14,634 bases of DNA from Pedobacter sp. (GCA_004295885.1 SEDG01000029.1:1-14634), one strand, 5' to 3'; shown: positions 6,585 through 14,256, numbered from the stretch's first letter. The notes: generated from the sequence alone by a model not told the origin. Made by a program: numbers and translations.

Positions 6585-8015
6585 ATGGAAAAAACTTGTA
6601 CCGAAGTATGGAAGAACTGTCTCCAAATAATTAAGGATAACATTCCGAACCAAAGTTTCAAAACCTGGTTCGAACCGATATCAGCACTTAAATTAGAAGG
6701 AAAGGTTTTAACCATCCAGGTGCCTAGTTTATTTTTTTACGAATGGCTAGAAGAACACTATGTGGGCTTGCTTCGTAAAACAGTAAAAAAGCAATTGGGA
6801 GATGAAGGAAGATTAGAGTATAACATCGTGGTAGACAAGTCGTCTAACACAGGTTCTCCTTACACAACAAATATGCCCTCGAACGGAAATGGGGCGGAAG
6901 CAAAAATGCAATCAATGCCAATTCCTGTATCAATAAATAAGGATATCAAAAATCCTTTTATTATACCTGGATTGAAAAAACTAACTGTAGATCCACAGTT
7001 AAATCCAAATTACACTTTCGAAAACTATGTTGAGGGAGATTGTAATCGATTAGCACGTTCTGCAGGATACGCTGTAGCTGCAAAACCTGGTGGCACTTCA
7101 TTTAATCCATTAATGATTTATGGTGGAGTTGGTTTGGGTAAAACTCACTTGGCGCAAGCTATAGGTAACGAGATTAAACGTAGTATGCCAGATAAGTTGG
7201 TTATCTATGTTTCTTGTGAAAAATTCTGCCAACAGTTTGTAGATTCATTAAAGAATAATACAATCAACGATTTTGTAAATTTCTACCAAGCAATGGATGT
7301 AATCATTATGGATGATGTGCACAACTTTGCAGGTAAAGAAAAAACTCAGGATATTTTCTTCCACATCTTTAATCACTTACACCAATCAGGTAAACAGGTT
7401 ATCTTAACATCAGATAAAGCGCCGAAAGATTTAGCTGGGTTAGAAGAGAGATTACTAAGTCGTTTTAAATGGGGATTGTCTGCAGATTTGCAAGTGCCAG
7501 ATTTGGAAGTTCGTATCGCTATTCTAAGAAAGAAAATGTATGCTGATGGTATTGAGTTGCCAAGCGATGTTGTAGAATACGTAGCACATAATATCGACAA
7601 CAATGTACGTGAACTAGAAGGAGCAATGGTTTCGCTATTGGCACAGTCTACATTGAATAAAAAAGACATCGATTTAGCGTTGGCTAAACAGATGTTGAAA
7701 AACTTTATCAAAAATACTTCGAAAGAAATTTCAATGGAGTACATCCAGAAATTGGTGTGCGAATATTTTGAAGTTCCTGTTGATATGGTTAAATCACAAA
7801 CTCGTAAACGCGAAATTGTACAGGCTCGTCAAATTTCAATGTATTTGTCTAAAAGCCATACCAAATCTTCATTAAAAACAATTGGAGCATTTTTTGGAGG
7901 CAGAGACCACTCTACAGTAATCTATGCATGTCAAACAGTTGAAGATTTAATTGAAACAGATAAAAAATTTAAAGCTTATGTTAACGATATTCAGAAAAAA
8001 CTGAAAATGAGTTAA
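6585..8015 (+). CDS. dnaA: Chromosomal replication initiator protein DnaA
   Basis: The 476-residue protein is full length. It has an N-terminal oligomerisation and helicase-contact domain (about 1-85, with CLQIIKDNIPNQSFKTWFEP). A variable linker follows, then the AAA+ ATPase domain (about 145-350). The C-terminal DNA-binding domain carries the DnaA signature GGRDHSTV (438-445). Walker A is GGVGLGKT (180-187) and Walker B is IIMDDVH (240-246). ATP-bound DnaA binds DnaA boxes, melts the origin and recruits the replicative helicase. The ATG at 6585 is preceded by A-rich sequence and gives the normal N-terminus. It stands alone between the mutase gene and a strong terminator. The usual neighbours dnaN, recF and gyrB are not in the window, which is common in Bacteroidota. 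Inverted DnaA-box-like sites upstream suggest autoregulation. Confidence 0.98.
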   Translation: MEKTCTEVWKNCLQIIKDNIPNQSFKTWFEPISALKLEGKVLTIQVPSLFFYEWLEEHYVGLLRKTVKKQLGDEGRLEYNIVVDKSSNTGSPYTTNMPSNGNGAEAKMQSMPIPVSINKDIKNPFIIPGLKKLTVDPQLNPNYTFENYVEGDCNRLARSAGYAVAAKPGGTSFNPLMIYGGVGLGKTHLAQAIGNEIKRSMPDKLVIYVSCEKFCQQFVDSLKNNTINDFVNFYQAMDVIIMDDVHNFAGKEKTQDIFFHIFNHLHQSGKQVILTSDKAPKDLAGLEERLLSRFKWGLSADLQVPDLEVRIAILRKKMYADGIELPSDVVEYVAHNIDNNVRELEGAMVSLLAQSTLNKKDIDLALAKQMLKNFIKNTSKEISMEYIQKLVCEYFEVPVDMVKSQTRKREIVQARQISMYLSKSHTKSSLKTIGAFFGGRDHSTVIYACQTVEDLIETDKKFKAYVNDIQKKLKMS

Positions 8016-8038
8016 GGTAAATTAAAATATTAAATTTG

Positions 8039-8067
8039 AAAGCATCAGTTTACTGATGCTTTTTTTT
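8039..8067 (+). terminator. Rho-independent terminator of dnaA
   Basis: A perfect 10-base stem (8039-8048 with 8053-8062) encloses a TTTA loop. The core stem is AAGCATCAG with CTGATGCTT. It is followed by an unbroken T-run from 8060 to 8067. It begins 23 bases after the dnaA stop. The T-run ends immediately before an in-frame ATG at 8068 belonging to the next open reading frame. Confidence 0.9.
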
Positions 8068-8079
8068 ATGACTCAAAAT

Positions 8080-8514
8080 ATGATTGAACTTTCAATATTA
8101 TATACTGGTATTAAAACACATGATGGGGTAAAGATATACTTAGGCGACAAGCTTGTTGCACCTTTCTATTTTCCAATGGTTGTGCAATTTGACTTTAAAG
8201 AAAGCAAATTTGTTCTGACTACAACAGGAAAAAATAAATCACCTTATCGGAATTATCTTCTCGAAGACATGGCATTAAACCCAAGCTTACGCATTATTAG
8301 TAATTCTTTAATCTATCAAAGTGTTAAGGTTTCTGATTTGGTTAAAATAACGGTGAATAATATTAAGGATTCCTTGTTTAAGGAAGGAGATACTGTAAAA
8401 GTTGTTGAAGTAAATGAATGGAATGTTGTCGTGCAGTCGTTATCTAATGAAAATGTTAAAGCAACAATTCAATTTTACGATTTTTTAGAAATGTGGAGAT
8501 ATCAAGAATTTTAG
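8080..8514 (+). CDS. Small protein of unknown function downstream of dnaA
   Basis: I do not recognise this protein. With the ATG at 8080 it is 144 residues, mainly alternating strands and short loops. It has no signal peptide and no membrane helix. It starts IELSILYTGIKTHDGVKIYL, and the segment KEGDTVKVVEVNEWNVVVQS (about residues 105-124) reads like a small beta-barrel. Three in-frame starts exist at 8056, 8068 and 8080. The first lies inside the stem of the dnaA terminator and the second directly abuts the T-run. 8080 has the A-rich upstream context usual for Bacteroidota starts, so I prefer it without certainty. No separate promoter can be seen, so expression must depend on terminator read-through or an unrecognised promoter. 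Its stop overlaps the convergent NUDIX gene by three bases. It could be a lineage-specific hypothetical protein. Confidence 0.7.
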   Translation: MIELSILYTGIKTHDGVKIYLGDKLVAPFYFPMVVQFDFKESKFVLTTTGKNKSPYRNYLLEDMALNPSLRIISNSLIYQSVKVSDLVKITVNNIKDSLFKEGDTVKVVEVNEWNVVVQSLSNENVKATIQFYDFLEMWRYQEF

Positions 8515-9050
8515 AGTTGCATCAAGCCATAATACAAAGCGGCAACATGTAAAGCCTGGTCTATTTTGTTATCCTTTAAAAGCTGCTTTACTTCATCAAT
8601 CGTATATTCTTCGACATTCAAAATTTCGTGTTCATCTAAATGTTGTTCGTGAGTTTTAACACCACCTTTTAATAGGTAAGTAAAGGTTTTGTTAGTTGAT
8701 GTGGCAGGATTTGGATACAGTGTAGCAATTAGCTCACAGCTTTCAAAACTATAGCCAGTTTCTTCTTGTAACTCTCTTATTATTCCAGCTTGTGGTTCTT
8801 CGCCGTCATCAACAACTCCACCAGGTACTTCTAAAGAAATGATATCTGCTGCAAAGCGATATTGTCTAACCAGAATGATTTTGCCTTCTTTTGTCAACGC
8901 AACAGCGTTAGCCCAGTTAGGATATTCAAGTACGTAATAATCATCTTTAATACTTCCATTTTGCAATTTGCAAGTATCAACCCTTAAGGTAGCCCACTTT
9001 TCCTTTACTAAATACCTTGAAGCAATCTTTTGCCACTTTAAAATTTCCAT
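8511..9050 (-). CDS. NUDIX hydrolase, ADP-ribose pyrophosphatase-like
   Basis: The 179-residue cytosolic protein carries a complete NUDIX box: Gly78, Glu84, Arg92-Glu93-Leu94, Glu96-Glu97 and Gly99 fit G-x5-E-x7-REUxEExGU exactly. The glutamates bind the divalent metal used to hydrolyse nucleoside diphosphates linked to another group. Upstream, VRQYRF (61-66) and LEVPGG (73-78) are typical of the ADP-ribose/ADP-sugar pyrophosphatase branch, which includes NudF, rather than the mutator MutT branch. The exact substrate is inferred. It lies two bases downstream of the unknown protein ending at 9053, so the two are almost certainly co-transcribed. Its stop codon overlaps the stop of the opposite-strand gene by three bases. 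The start gives a standard MEILKWQKI N-terminus. Confidence 0.92.
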   Translation of the reverse strand: MEILKWQKIASRYLVKEKWATLRVDTCKLQNGSIKDDYYVLEYPNWANAVALTKEGKIILVRQYRFAADIISLEVPGGVVDDGEEPQAGIIRELQEETGYSFESCELIATLYPNPATSTNKTFTYLLKGGVKTHEQHLDEHEILNVEEYTIDEVKQLLKDNKIDQALHVAALYYGLMQL

Positions 9051-9052
9051 AT

Positions 9053-9439
9053 TTATAAATATTGCTGAATGATTTTTTGACGATGCATATTTACCAAATG
9101 CACAATTTTATGCTTGTTGGATAAGTGATCATAAATCAGATTCAATTTCGGTGCGATATTTTGATTTTGTTCTTCGCTACTGCCTAATTGATAATACAAG
9201 AATTCACTAAAAGAATCTAGTTTTTCAGCAGGGAGGTCAGATTCATCTAGCCATTTTTCAAAGGAGGAATCATCCTTATTATGTAGTATAGCGGTAGAAA
9301 GAGAAAAGCTATTCAACATTGTTTCATTAAACAGTAATTCTGCTTCATCTAACTTAAGCTCAAGTTTTAACCCCATTATTCTGGCTAAAACCTGAGCAAG
9401 CTTTTCTATTTCTGCTGTAATTAGATCCCTTCTGTACAT
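9053..9439 (-). CDS. Short helical protein of unknown function
   Basis: The 128-residue product begins MYRRDLITAEIEKLAQVLARIMGLK. The pattern Arg-Asp-x5-Ile-Glu-x-Leu, then Leu-Ala-x-Ile-x-Gly-Leu, resembles the N-terminus of short proteins annotated as DUF6483. I recall this from memory and cannot confirm it. The rest is acidic and helical, with a stretch rich in Ser, Glu and Asp (about 57-80). No membrane helix or signal peptide is present. It sits two bases upstream of the NUDIX gene and 39 bases downstream of the Gly-rich TPM protein, so it may be read from the same transcript as the lemA cluster. I see no promoter box in that 39-base gap. A role cannot be assigned from sequence alone, and the gene shows no truncation. 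Confidence 0.78.
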   Translation of the reverse strand: MYRRDLITAEIEKLAQVLARIMGLKLELKLDEAELLFNETMLNSFSLSTAILHNKDDSSFEKWLDESDLPAEKLDSFSEFLYYQLGSSEEQNQNIAPKLNLIYDHLSNKHKIVHLVNMHRQKIIQQYL

Positions 9440-9478
9440 ATGTTATACTTGTATGTCAACTAAAATCGTAAATCAAAC

Positions 9479-10255
9479 TTACCAACTACCACTGCTACCG
9501 CCGCCACCAAAACTTCCACCTCCAAAGCCACCAAATCCTCCTCCACCACTGCTTCCGCCTCCAAAGCTGCCACCAAATCCACCACCAGAACTTCTTCCGC
9601 CTCCTAATAACGAGCCCCACAAAATTGCTTCAGCAACGCCGCGGCCGCCAATTACTTGGTTTCCTCCGCCACCTCCGCCTCTCCTAATAACAACTGCGAT
9701 GATAATAATGATGATGAGCACAATAAATCCTGCGCTGCCTCTGCCACCTCGTGAATTAGATTTTGGATTATCATTTTTGTATTCACCCTTAATTACCGAA
9801 ATAATAGAATTAGTACCAGCATCAATCCCAGCGTAATAATCGCCAGTTTTAAAAAATGGTTTAATATCGTTTTCTATAATTCTTTTAGTGTAAACATCAG
9901 GTAAAGCGCCTTCCAAACCATATCCAGTTTGTATAGACATCTTTCTATCGCCAATGGCAACTAATAATATCACACCATTGTTTTTCCCCTTGCCGCCAAT
10001 TCCCCATTTGCGACCAAGCTCCAAAGCATATTCATTAATATCGTAATCCCCAACTGTTTTTATTAGTACAACAGATATCTGATTCGAGGTTGAATCATCT
10101 AAAGCAACTAATTTTTGTTCTAGTTGTTGTATCTGACCAGCATTTAAAGTATTAGTATAATCGTTTACTAGCGTAGTTGGTTTTGCCGGAAATTCCTGAG
10201 CCGAAACAAGAAAAGAGCTAAAACTAAATAAGAGTAAGAGTGCTAATTTTTTCAT
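9479..10255 (-). CDS. Exported TPM-domain protein with Gly-rich C-terminal tail
   Basis: The 258-residue protein starts with a signal peptide (MKKLALLLLFSFSSFLVSA, cleavage likely after residue 19). It continues with a TPM domain (about 26-150), the fold found in plant thylakoid TLP18.3/Psb32 and many bacterial envelope proteins, sometimes described as an acid phosphatase. Markers are VNDYTNTLN, GVILLVAIGDRKMSIQTGYGLEG and the KWGIGGKGKNNG loop. A single membrane helix follows (about 175-190). The last 65 residues are Gly/Ser-rich, ending in GGGGSSGSW. The ATG at 10255 was chosen because it begins the signal peptide and falls one base after the preceding stop. The longer upstream in-frame start at 10306 would precede the signal peptide with charged sequence. 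It is the third gene of the lemA-TPM-TPM set, and its precise function is not established. Confidence 0.9.
   Translation of the reverse strand: MKKLALLLLFSFSSFLVSAQEFPAKPTTLVNDYTNTLNAGQIQQLEQKLVALDDSTSNQISVVLIKTVGDYDINEYALELGRKWGIGGKGKNNGVILLVAIGDRKMSIQTGYGLEGALPDVYTKRIIENDIKPFFKTGDYYAGIDAGTNSIISVIKGEYKNDNPKSNSRGGRGSAGFIVLIIIIIIAVVIRRGGGGGGNQVIGGRGVAEAILWGSLLGGGRSSGGGFGGSFGGGSSGGGGFGGFGGGSFGGGGSSGSW
9483..9676. repeat. Low-complexity GGN-rich coding repeat
   Basis: This stretch is built from imperfect repeats of glycine and serine codons, read on the minus strand. It encodes the Gly-rich tail of the TPM protein. Its opposite strand gives a spurious proline-rich reading frame. The repeats could vary in number by slippage. 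Confidence 0.65.
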
Positions 10256-10256
10256 T

Positions 10257-10700
10257 TTATTTGGTTTCATCTTGGTCCATATAAATAATATCATTCGGCA
10301 ATTCATTTATATCACCACTTTGATAAGGGAAAAATAAAGCGAGTTTCTCGCCAGCAAGCGCTACTCCTGCAATAATTCCTTCAGCAAGATTGCCACTTAA
10401 GAAATGCGCTTTCATTGCAACCTGCGTAGTTTCCCAAAAATCATCAGGAACAACCGAATCAATCCCTCTGTCTCCGATAATGGCAAATTTGCGGTCAGCA
10501 TGGGCAAGATAGATAAGAACACCATTATGCTGAGCTGTTTTATCCATTCCTAATTCTGCAAAATATTCAGTTGCTCTGTCAAAAGCACTTCCGTGACATG
10601 TTTTTTCAACGGCTATCCTTATTTCTCCTGAAGTTGCTTTTTCGGCATCTGCAATCGCATTGGCTATTAATTCTTGTTCTTCTGTTGTGAAAAGAGACAT
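10257..10700 (-). CDS. Cytosolic TPM-domain protein
   Basis: This 147-residue protein is essentially one TPM domain without a signal peptide or membrane helix. Residues 1-25 are an acidic helical N-terminus. Domain markers are ATSGEIRIAVE, NGVLIYLAHADRKFAIIGDRGI and FLSGNLAEGIIAGV, which parallel the exported TPM protein encoded next to it. In Bacteroidota, LemA followed by two TPM proteins is a recurrent trio. The soluble copy may work with the exported one across the membrane, but that is inference. It begins 79 bases downstream of the lemA stop, past a hairpin, and ends one base before the next TPM gene. The C-terminus extends past the domain with an acidic DINELPNDIIYMDQDETK tail. The catalytic role reported for plant homologues is not demonstrated here. 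Confidence 0.9.
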   Translation of the reverse strand: MSLFTTEEQELIANAIADAEKATSGEIRIAVEKTCHGSAFDRATEYFAELGMDKTAQHNGVLIYLAHADRKFAIIGDRGIDSVVPDDFWETTQVAMKAHFLSGNLAEGIIAGVALAGEKLALFFPYQSGDINELPNDIIYMDQDETK

Positions 10701-10722
10701 ATGTAATGTTTTATAAAAGTAA

Positions 10723-10761
10723 AGGGTAATGAGTGTCTACAATTAAAACACACATTACCCT
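10723..10761 (-). terminator. Hairpin between lemA and the TPM genes (terminator or attenuator)
   Basis: AGGGTAATG (10723-10731) pairs with CATTACCCT (10753-10761). After one A-A mismatch, GTGT (10733-10736) pairs with ACAC (10748-10751). On the minus strand the stem is followed by TTTACTTTTA, a weak, interrupted T-tract. That favours partial termination, so lemA would be expressed more than the downstream genes. Confidence 0.6.
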
Positions 10762-10779
10762 AATTATGTTATTTTACAA

Positions 10780-11367
10780 CTAAAATGCTACAGTCGGTGC
10801 TTTTGCAGCTCCTGCATCAGCTTTGAATCCAGCTTTAGGTGCAAAACCAAATAGACCAGAAGTTAAGTTGTTAGGGAATGACCTAACTGTTGTGTTGTAA
10901 GCTTGTATAGATTCATTGAAATCCTTACGAGCTACCGTTATTCTGTTTTCTGTACCTTCCAATTGGGCAGATAAGTCTCTGAATTGTTCAGTAGCTTTTA
11001 ACTCAGGATAGTTTTCAGTCAACACCATCAGCTTTCCTAATGCCTGAGTAATCTGTCCTTGAGCTTGCTGATATTTTTCAATGTTTTCAGCATTTAATTT
11101 ATCAGGGTCAATAGTAATTTTGCTTGCGCTAGCACGAGCCTCGATTACTTTAGTTAAAGTTTCCTGCTCAAATTTGGCTGCACCCTTAACAGTACTTACT
11201 AAATTAGGTATTAAATCTGCTCTTCGTTGGTATTGCGCTTCAACTTGACTCCATTTAGTTTGAACATCAACATCTAGCTTAACTAATTTGTTGTATCCAT
11301 TGCAGCCACTAAACAGGGCGATTAAAATTACAACTCCAATTATTCCAAAGATTACCGGTTTTTTCAT
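10780..11367 (-). CDS. lemA: LemA family protein
   Basis: The 195-residue protein has one hydrophobic N-terminal segment (about 5-20) ending at LFSGC, with Cys22 a candidate lipobox cysteine. It then reads as a LemA domain: NGYNKLVKLDVDVQTKWSQVEAQYQRRADLIPNLV is the conserved first helix pair. RFRDL-like and RITVARKDFN segments (about 137-151) form the C-terminal helices. Length is normal for the family. LemA proteins are membrane-associated helical bundles found beside TPM proteins in many bacteria; no biochemical activity is established. It heads a minus-strand cluster with two TPM genes, which supports the name. Residue -3 before the cysteine is Phe, unusual for a lipoprotein signal, so lipidation is uncertain and it may simply be a single-pass membrane protein. 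Confidence 0.93.
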   Translation of the reverse strand: MKKPVIFGIIGVVILIALFSGCNGYNKLVKLDVDVQTKWSQVEAQYQRRADLIPNLVSTVKGAAKFEQETLTKVIEARASASKITIDPDKLNAENIEKYQQAQGQITQALGKLMVLTENYPELKATEQFRDLSAQLEGTENRITVARKDFNESIQAYNTTVRSFPNNLTSGLFGFAPKAGFKADAGAAKAPTVAF

Positions 11368-11534
11368 TTCTATTTTTGTTTTTTAGGTTTCTATTTCAAT
11401 TTAGATATCAATATTCATACCTTGTTACTAAAGAAGACAAAATACTGACAACTTGCCATAATGCTTCACTAATATAGTAAATAAAGCCTAATCGCAAATC
11501 TTGTCAAAAACTGTCAACTGTAAAGTGAAAACTG

Positions 11535-11542
11535 TATTTTTG
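11535..11542 (+). promoter_or_regulatory. -7 promoter box (TATTTTTG) for the FAD dehydrogenase gene
   Basis: TATTTTTG is an exact match to TAnnTTTG and lies 30 bases before the ATG at 11573, giving a short leader. No TTG lies 19 bases upstream. A small hairpin (TCGAG at 11549-11553 with CTCGA at 11561-11565) sits in the leader just before the start codon. The rest of the 205-base divergent gap holds no promoter for lemA that I can recognise. Confidence 0.5.
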
Positions 11543-11572
11543 TAGTATTCGAGATAAAAACTCGACATAACT

Positions 11573-13111
11573 ATGCAAAAAGAAATCGAAATAACGCTTG
11601 CGCCAGAGCACATCGCTAATGAGCAAATCCTTCTTCAAAACCTTGCTGCCACTCTGAAGGTTGATATTTCTAAAATTAAACATCACGAAGTTCTAAAGCG
11701 CTCTATCGATGCTCGTTCGCGTAAAGTAATTTATCGCTTACAGGTAAGAGCATATATAAATGAGTCCCCAAATAAAGAAATTGCTACAATCACCTATAAG
11801 AAATTATCAGATGCTAAAACAATAATTATAGTTGGTGCTGGTCCTGCAGGACTATTTGCAGCTTTGCAATGCATCGAAAATGGGCTAAAGCCAATAGTAA
11901 TAGAAAGAGGTAAAGATGTTAAACAGCGTAGAAGAGATTTAGCCGCTATTAATAAACAAGGCTTGGTAAATGCCGAATCTAACTACTGTTATGGTGAAGG
12001 TGGTGCAGGTACTTATTCTGATGGTAAGTTATATACCCGCTCAAACAAACGAGGAGATATTAATAAGGTATTACAAATTTTTGTGCAACACGGTGCTGAT
12101 CAAGATATTTTAATTGATGCTCGTCCACATATTGGGACAAACAAATTGCCTCATATCATTACTGCGATTAGAGAAACCATTCAAAATGCAGGTGGTGAAG
12201 TTCTTTTTGATTCCAGGTTAACAGATTTTATCATTGATGGTGGAAAGATTAAAGGAATAGTCATCAATCAAGAACAAGAGCTATTATCAGATTCGGTTAT
12301 TCTTGCAACTGGCCACTCAGCCAGAGATATTTATGAATTACTTCATCAAAAAAATATTTTAATCGAAGCCAAACCCTTTGCATTGGGCGTTAGGATAGAG
12401 CATCCTCAGCAAATTATAGATAATGCACAATATCATTGCGAAATAAGAAGTGAGTTTTTGCCCCCTGCATATTATAGTATGGTAGAACAGGTTAAAACAA
12501 GGGGTGTGTTTTCTTTTTGTATGTGCCCAGGGGGGATAATTGCTCCCTGCGCTACCGGAGAAGACGAAATCGTAGTTAATGGCTGGTCTCCTTCCAAGCG
12601 AAACAACCCTTTTGCCAATTCGGGCACCGTGGTTCAGGTTACCTTAGATGATGTTCAAGGTTACGACCCTTTAAGGATGCTAAACTTTCAATCTGAAATA
12701 GAACAACTAGCTTTTGAGGCTGGCGGTGGTAACCTTGTTGCTCCCGCACAGCGGATGATAGACTTTGTAGAAAACAGGTTGTCAATCGATTTGCCTAAAA
12801 ACTCGTACTTGCCAGGAACAAAAAGTGTGATGTTAGATAATATACTGCCCGAGTTCGTGGCTTCTAGCCTAAAAGCTGCATTACCTTTATTTGGCAAAAA
12901 AATGAAAGGTTATTATACCAATGAAGCGATTTTAGTTGGTGTAGAAAGTAGAACTTCTTCCCCAGTACGTATTCCGAGAGATAAAGAAACCTACCAACAT
13001 CCGCAAATTGACGGTTTATATCCTTGTGCGGAGGGAGCGGGTTATGCGGGTGGAATTGTTTCTGCCGCCATTGATGGCGTAAATTGTGCAAATGCCATTT
13101 TAAACAATTAA
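11573..13111 (+). CDS. FAD-dependent dehydrogenase (COG2509-like)
   Basis: The 512-residue cytosolic protein begins with a small N-terminal domain of about 80 residues rich in basic side chains (ISKIKHHEVLKRSIDAR). It then has an FAD-binding Rossmann motif GAGPAG (88-93) preceded by IIVG. The segment GEGGAGTYSDGK (141-152) is the second flavin-contact stretch typical of this family. The C-terminal LYPCAEGAGYAGGIVSAAIDG (about 482-502) is the conserved closing FAD motif. Proteins of this type are annotated as uncharacterised FAD-dependent dehydrogenases; the substrate is unknown. No separate NADPH partner gene is near. It is divergent from lemA and heads a plus-strand set with the DinB and CoA-binding genes, with gaps of 36 and 9 bases, so co-transcription is likely. 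The chosen start gives a compact N-terminus that fits the promoter box. Confidence 0.9.
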   Translation: MQKEIEITLAPEHIANEQILLQNLAATLKVDISKIKHHEVLKRSIDARSRKVIYRLQVRAYINESPNKEIATITYKKLSDAKTIIIVGAGPAGLFAALQCIENGLKPIVIERGKDVKQRRRDLAAINKQGLVNAESNYCYGEGGAGTYSDGKLYTRSNKRGDINKVLQIFVQHGADQDILIDARPHIGTNKLPHIITAIRETIQNAGGEVLFDSRLTDFIIDGGKIKGIVINQEQELLSDSVILATGHSARDIYELLHQKNILIEAKPFALGVRIEHPQQIIDNAQYHCEIRSEFLPPAYYSMVEQVKTRGVFSFCMCPGGIIAPCATGEDEIVVNGWSPSKRNNPFANSGTVVQVTLDDVQGYDPLRMLNFQSEIEQLAFEAGGGNLVAPAQRMIDFVENRLSIDLPKNSYLPGTKSVMLDNILPEFVASSLKAALPLFGKKMKGYYTNEAILVGVESRTSSPVRIPRDKETYQHPQIDGLYPCAEGAGYAGGIVSAAIDGVNCANAILNN

Positions 13112-13147
13112 CACGTTCTAACGTTATAACTATAAATTATCCTATTT

Positions 13148-13615
13148 ATGATAAATTTAGTAGACGAACTCCAAAAAGCCTACAATGGCGATGCTTGGCA
13201 CGGTAGCAATACATTGAGTTTGCTTGAAATCGCTAATGCAGAAAAAGTCTTTACGCACCCGATTCCAAATGCGCACTCCATTGCAGAACTTGTTTTGCAT
13301 CTAATATCATGGACAGAAGAAGTGCTCGATAGAATAAACGGGGAAACCGCAAAAGAACCCACAAGGGGCGATTGGCCGATGCCTACAGAAATGTCAGAAA
13401 CAGGATGGGATGAGATTTTGAACCAATTTAGGTCTGCCAATCAAAAGCTAATCAAAGCTTTAGACAAGTTTGAATCTCTCAGCTGGTCAAATGAAGTCAA
13501 GGACGAACGAATCCCTTCATTAGGATCAGGTGTCAATAATGCTAAACTTATTAACGGATTAATACAGCATCATGCTTACCATTCGGGCCAAATAGCCTTA
13601 TTGTTGAAATTTTAA
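13148..13615 (+). CDS. DinB-like metal-binding protein
   Basis: The 155-residue protein fits the DinB/YfiT four-helix bundle, whose members bind a divalent metal and often act as thiol-dependent S-transferases or hydrolases. Candidate ligands are His51 in LVLHLISW and His141 and His145 in QHHAYHSGQI, the typical three-histidine arrangement. WHG (17-19) and IPNAHSIAELV (39-49) are also characteristic. There is no signal peptide. It starts 36 bases after the FAD dehydrogenase stop and ends nine bases before the CoA-binding protein. The substrate is unknown. DNA-damage induction is not implied by the family name. Confidence 0.9.
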   Translation: MINLVDELQKAYNGDAWHGSNTLSLLEIANAEKVFTHPIPNAHSIAELVLHLISWTEEVLDRINGETAKEPTRGDWPMPTEMSETGWDEILNQFRSANQKLIKALDKFESLSWSNEVKDERIPSLGSGVNNAKLINGLIQHHAYHSGQIALLLKF

Positions 13616-13624
13616 TAACAGCTT

Positions 13625-13984
13625 ATGAAAAAGACTTTAATTATAGGAGCGACTCCAAACGCAGATAGATATGCCTACAGAGCAGCACACATGTTAACTG
13701 CTAAAGGGCATCCGATTGTAAACATAGGGATCAAGCAGGGGGAAGTAGCTGGCGTTAAAATAGAAAAACCCGCTACTCCTTATAAAGACATAGATACCAT
13801 TACTTTATATATAGGCCCAGATTTGCAAAATAATTATTATGATTATATACTAGAAACTAAGCCGAAAAGAGTAATCTTTAACCCGGGCACAGAAAATCCT
13901 GATTTCGAAAAAATGCTCGACTTACATAATATAGAACCGGTTGAGGCTTGTACATTGGTTTTATTAAGTATTGGTCAGTATTAG
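13625..13984 (+). CDS. CoA-binding domain protein (YccU-like)
   Basis: The 119-residue cytosolic protein is a single CoA_binding_2-type Rossmann domain. It starts LIIGATPNADRYAYRAA (5-21), the nucleotide-binding loop with the conserved Asn and Arg-Tyr. It continues with KGHPIVNIGIKQGEV and the FNPGTENPDFE motif (about 90-100), all expected for the YccU family. These proteins bind CoA or a related nucleotide, but the role is unknown. Length equals the family norm. It closes a probable three-gene unit; no clear terminator follows the stop. Confidence 0.9.
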   Translation: MKKTLIIGATPNADRYAYRAAHMLTAKGHPIVNIGIKQGEVAGVKIEKPATPYKDIDTITLYIGPDLQNNYYDYILETKPKRVIFNPGTENPDFEKMLDLHNIEPVEACTLVLLSIGQY

Positions 13985-14220
13985 AAAAGCCAATGCTGTA
14001 TGCATAATAACAGAAAGTCCCGCTAATCACTACAATCTTTTGCACTGTCGCCCTGAGAGTGGTCGAAGTATCTACAAGCAAAAGTATTTTTGTTGATGTC
14101 GTGGCAAAACGGTGTTCATCAGTTCCTTTTGCGCCTCAATGCACCATCCTTCAATATCAATAATAAACTTTTCCCGCTGTTTCTCATTGTGTTAGGTGTT
14201 TAAACACAAAAAAAGCATCA
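13985..14220. other. Non-coding gap before the twin promoters
   Basis: No convincing gene is visible here. It holds the degenerate repeat described separately and a 39-codon minus-strand open stretch (roughly 14080-14195) that looks protein-like but has no start or family match. AAAGTCCCGCT near 14014 repeats the left arm of the terminator at 3745, but no right arm follows it. Confidence 0.6.
14046..14075. repeat. Degenerate Bacteroidota intergenic repeat
   Basis: The segment around GTCGCCCTGAGAGTGGTCGAAG resembles the dispersed CCTGAGCGGAGTCGAAGG-type intergenic repeats I know from Bacteroidota genomes. It differs at several positions. Only one copy lies in this window, so the call rests on recall. 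Confidence 0.35.
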
Positions 14221-14226
14221 CTTGGT

Positions 14227-14256
14227 TTTACATTCTTAGATTTTTTCCTACCTTTG
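14227..14256 (+). promoter_or_regulatory. Promoter P1 of the stable RNA region
   Basis: TACCTTTG (14249-14256) is an exact TAnnTTTG box. The -33 position holds TTT instead of TTG, so this promoter should be weaker than P2. It shares TTTCCTACCTTTGCA with P2. Confidence 0.65.

Noticed and set aside
9453..9836. Proline-rich 127-residue reading frame on the plus strand
   Set aside because: It is the exact opposite strand of the glycine-codon repeat in the exported TPM gene; the proline runs are a by-product of that composition.
10256..10306. 17-residue extension of the exported TPM protein
   Set aside because: It would place charged and polar residues ahead of a clear signal peptide and overlap the upstream TPM gene; the ATG at 10255 fits the spacing.
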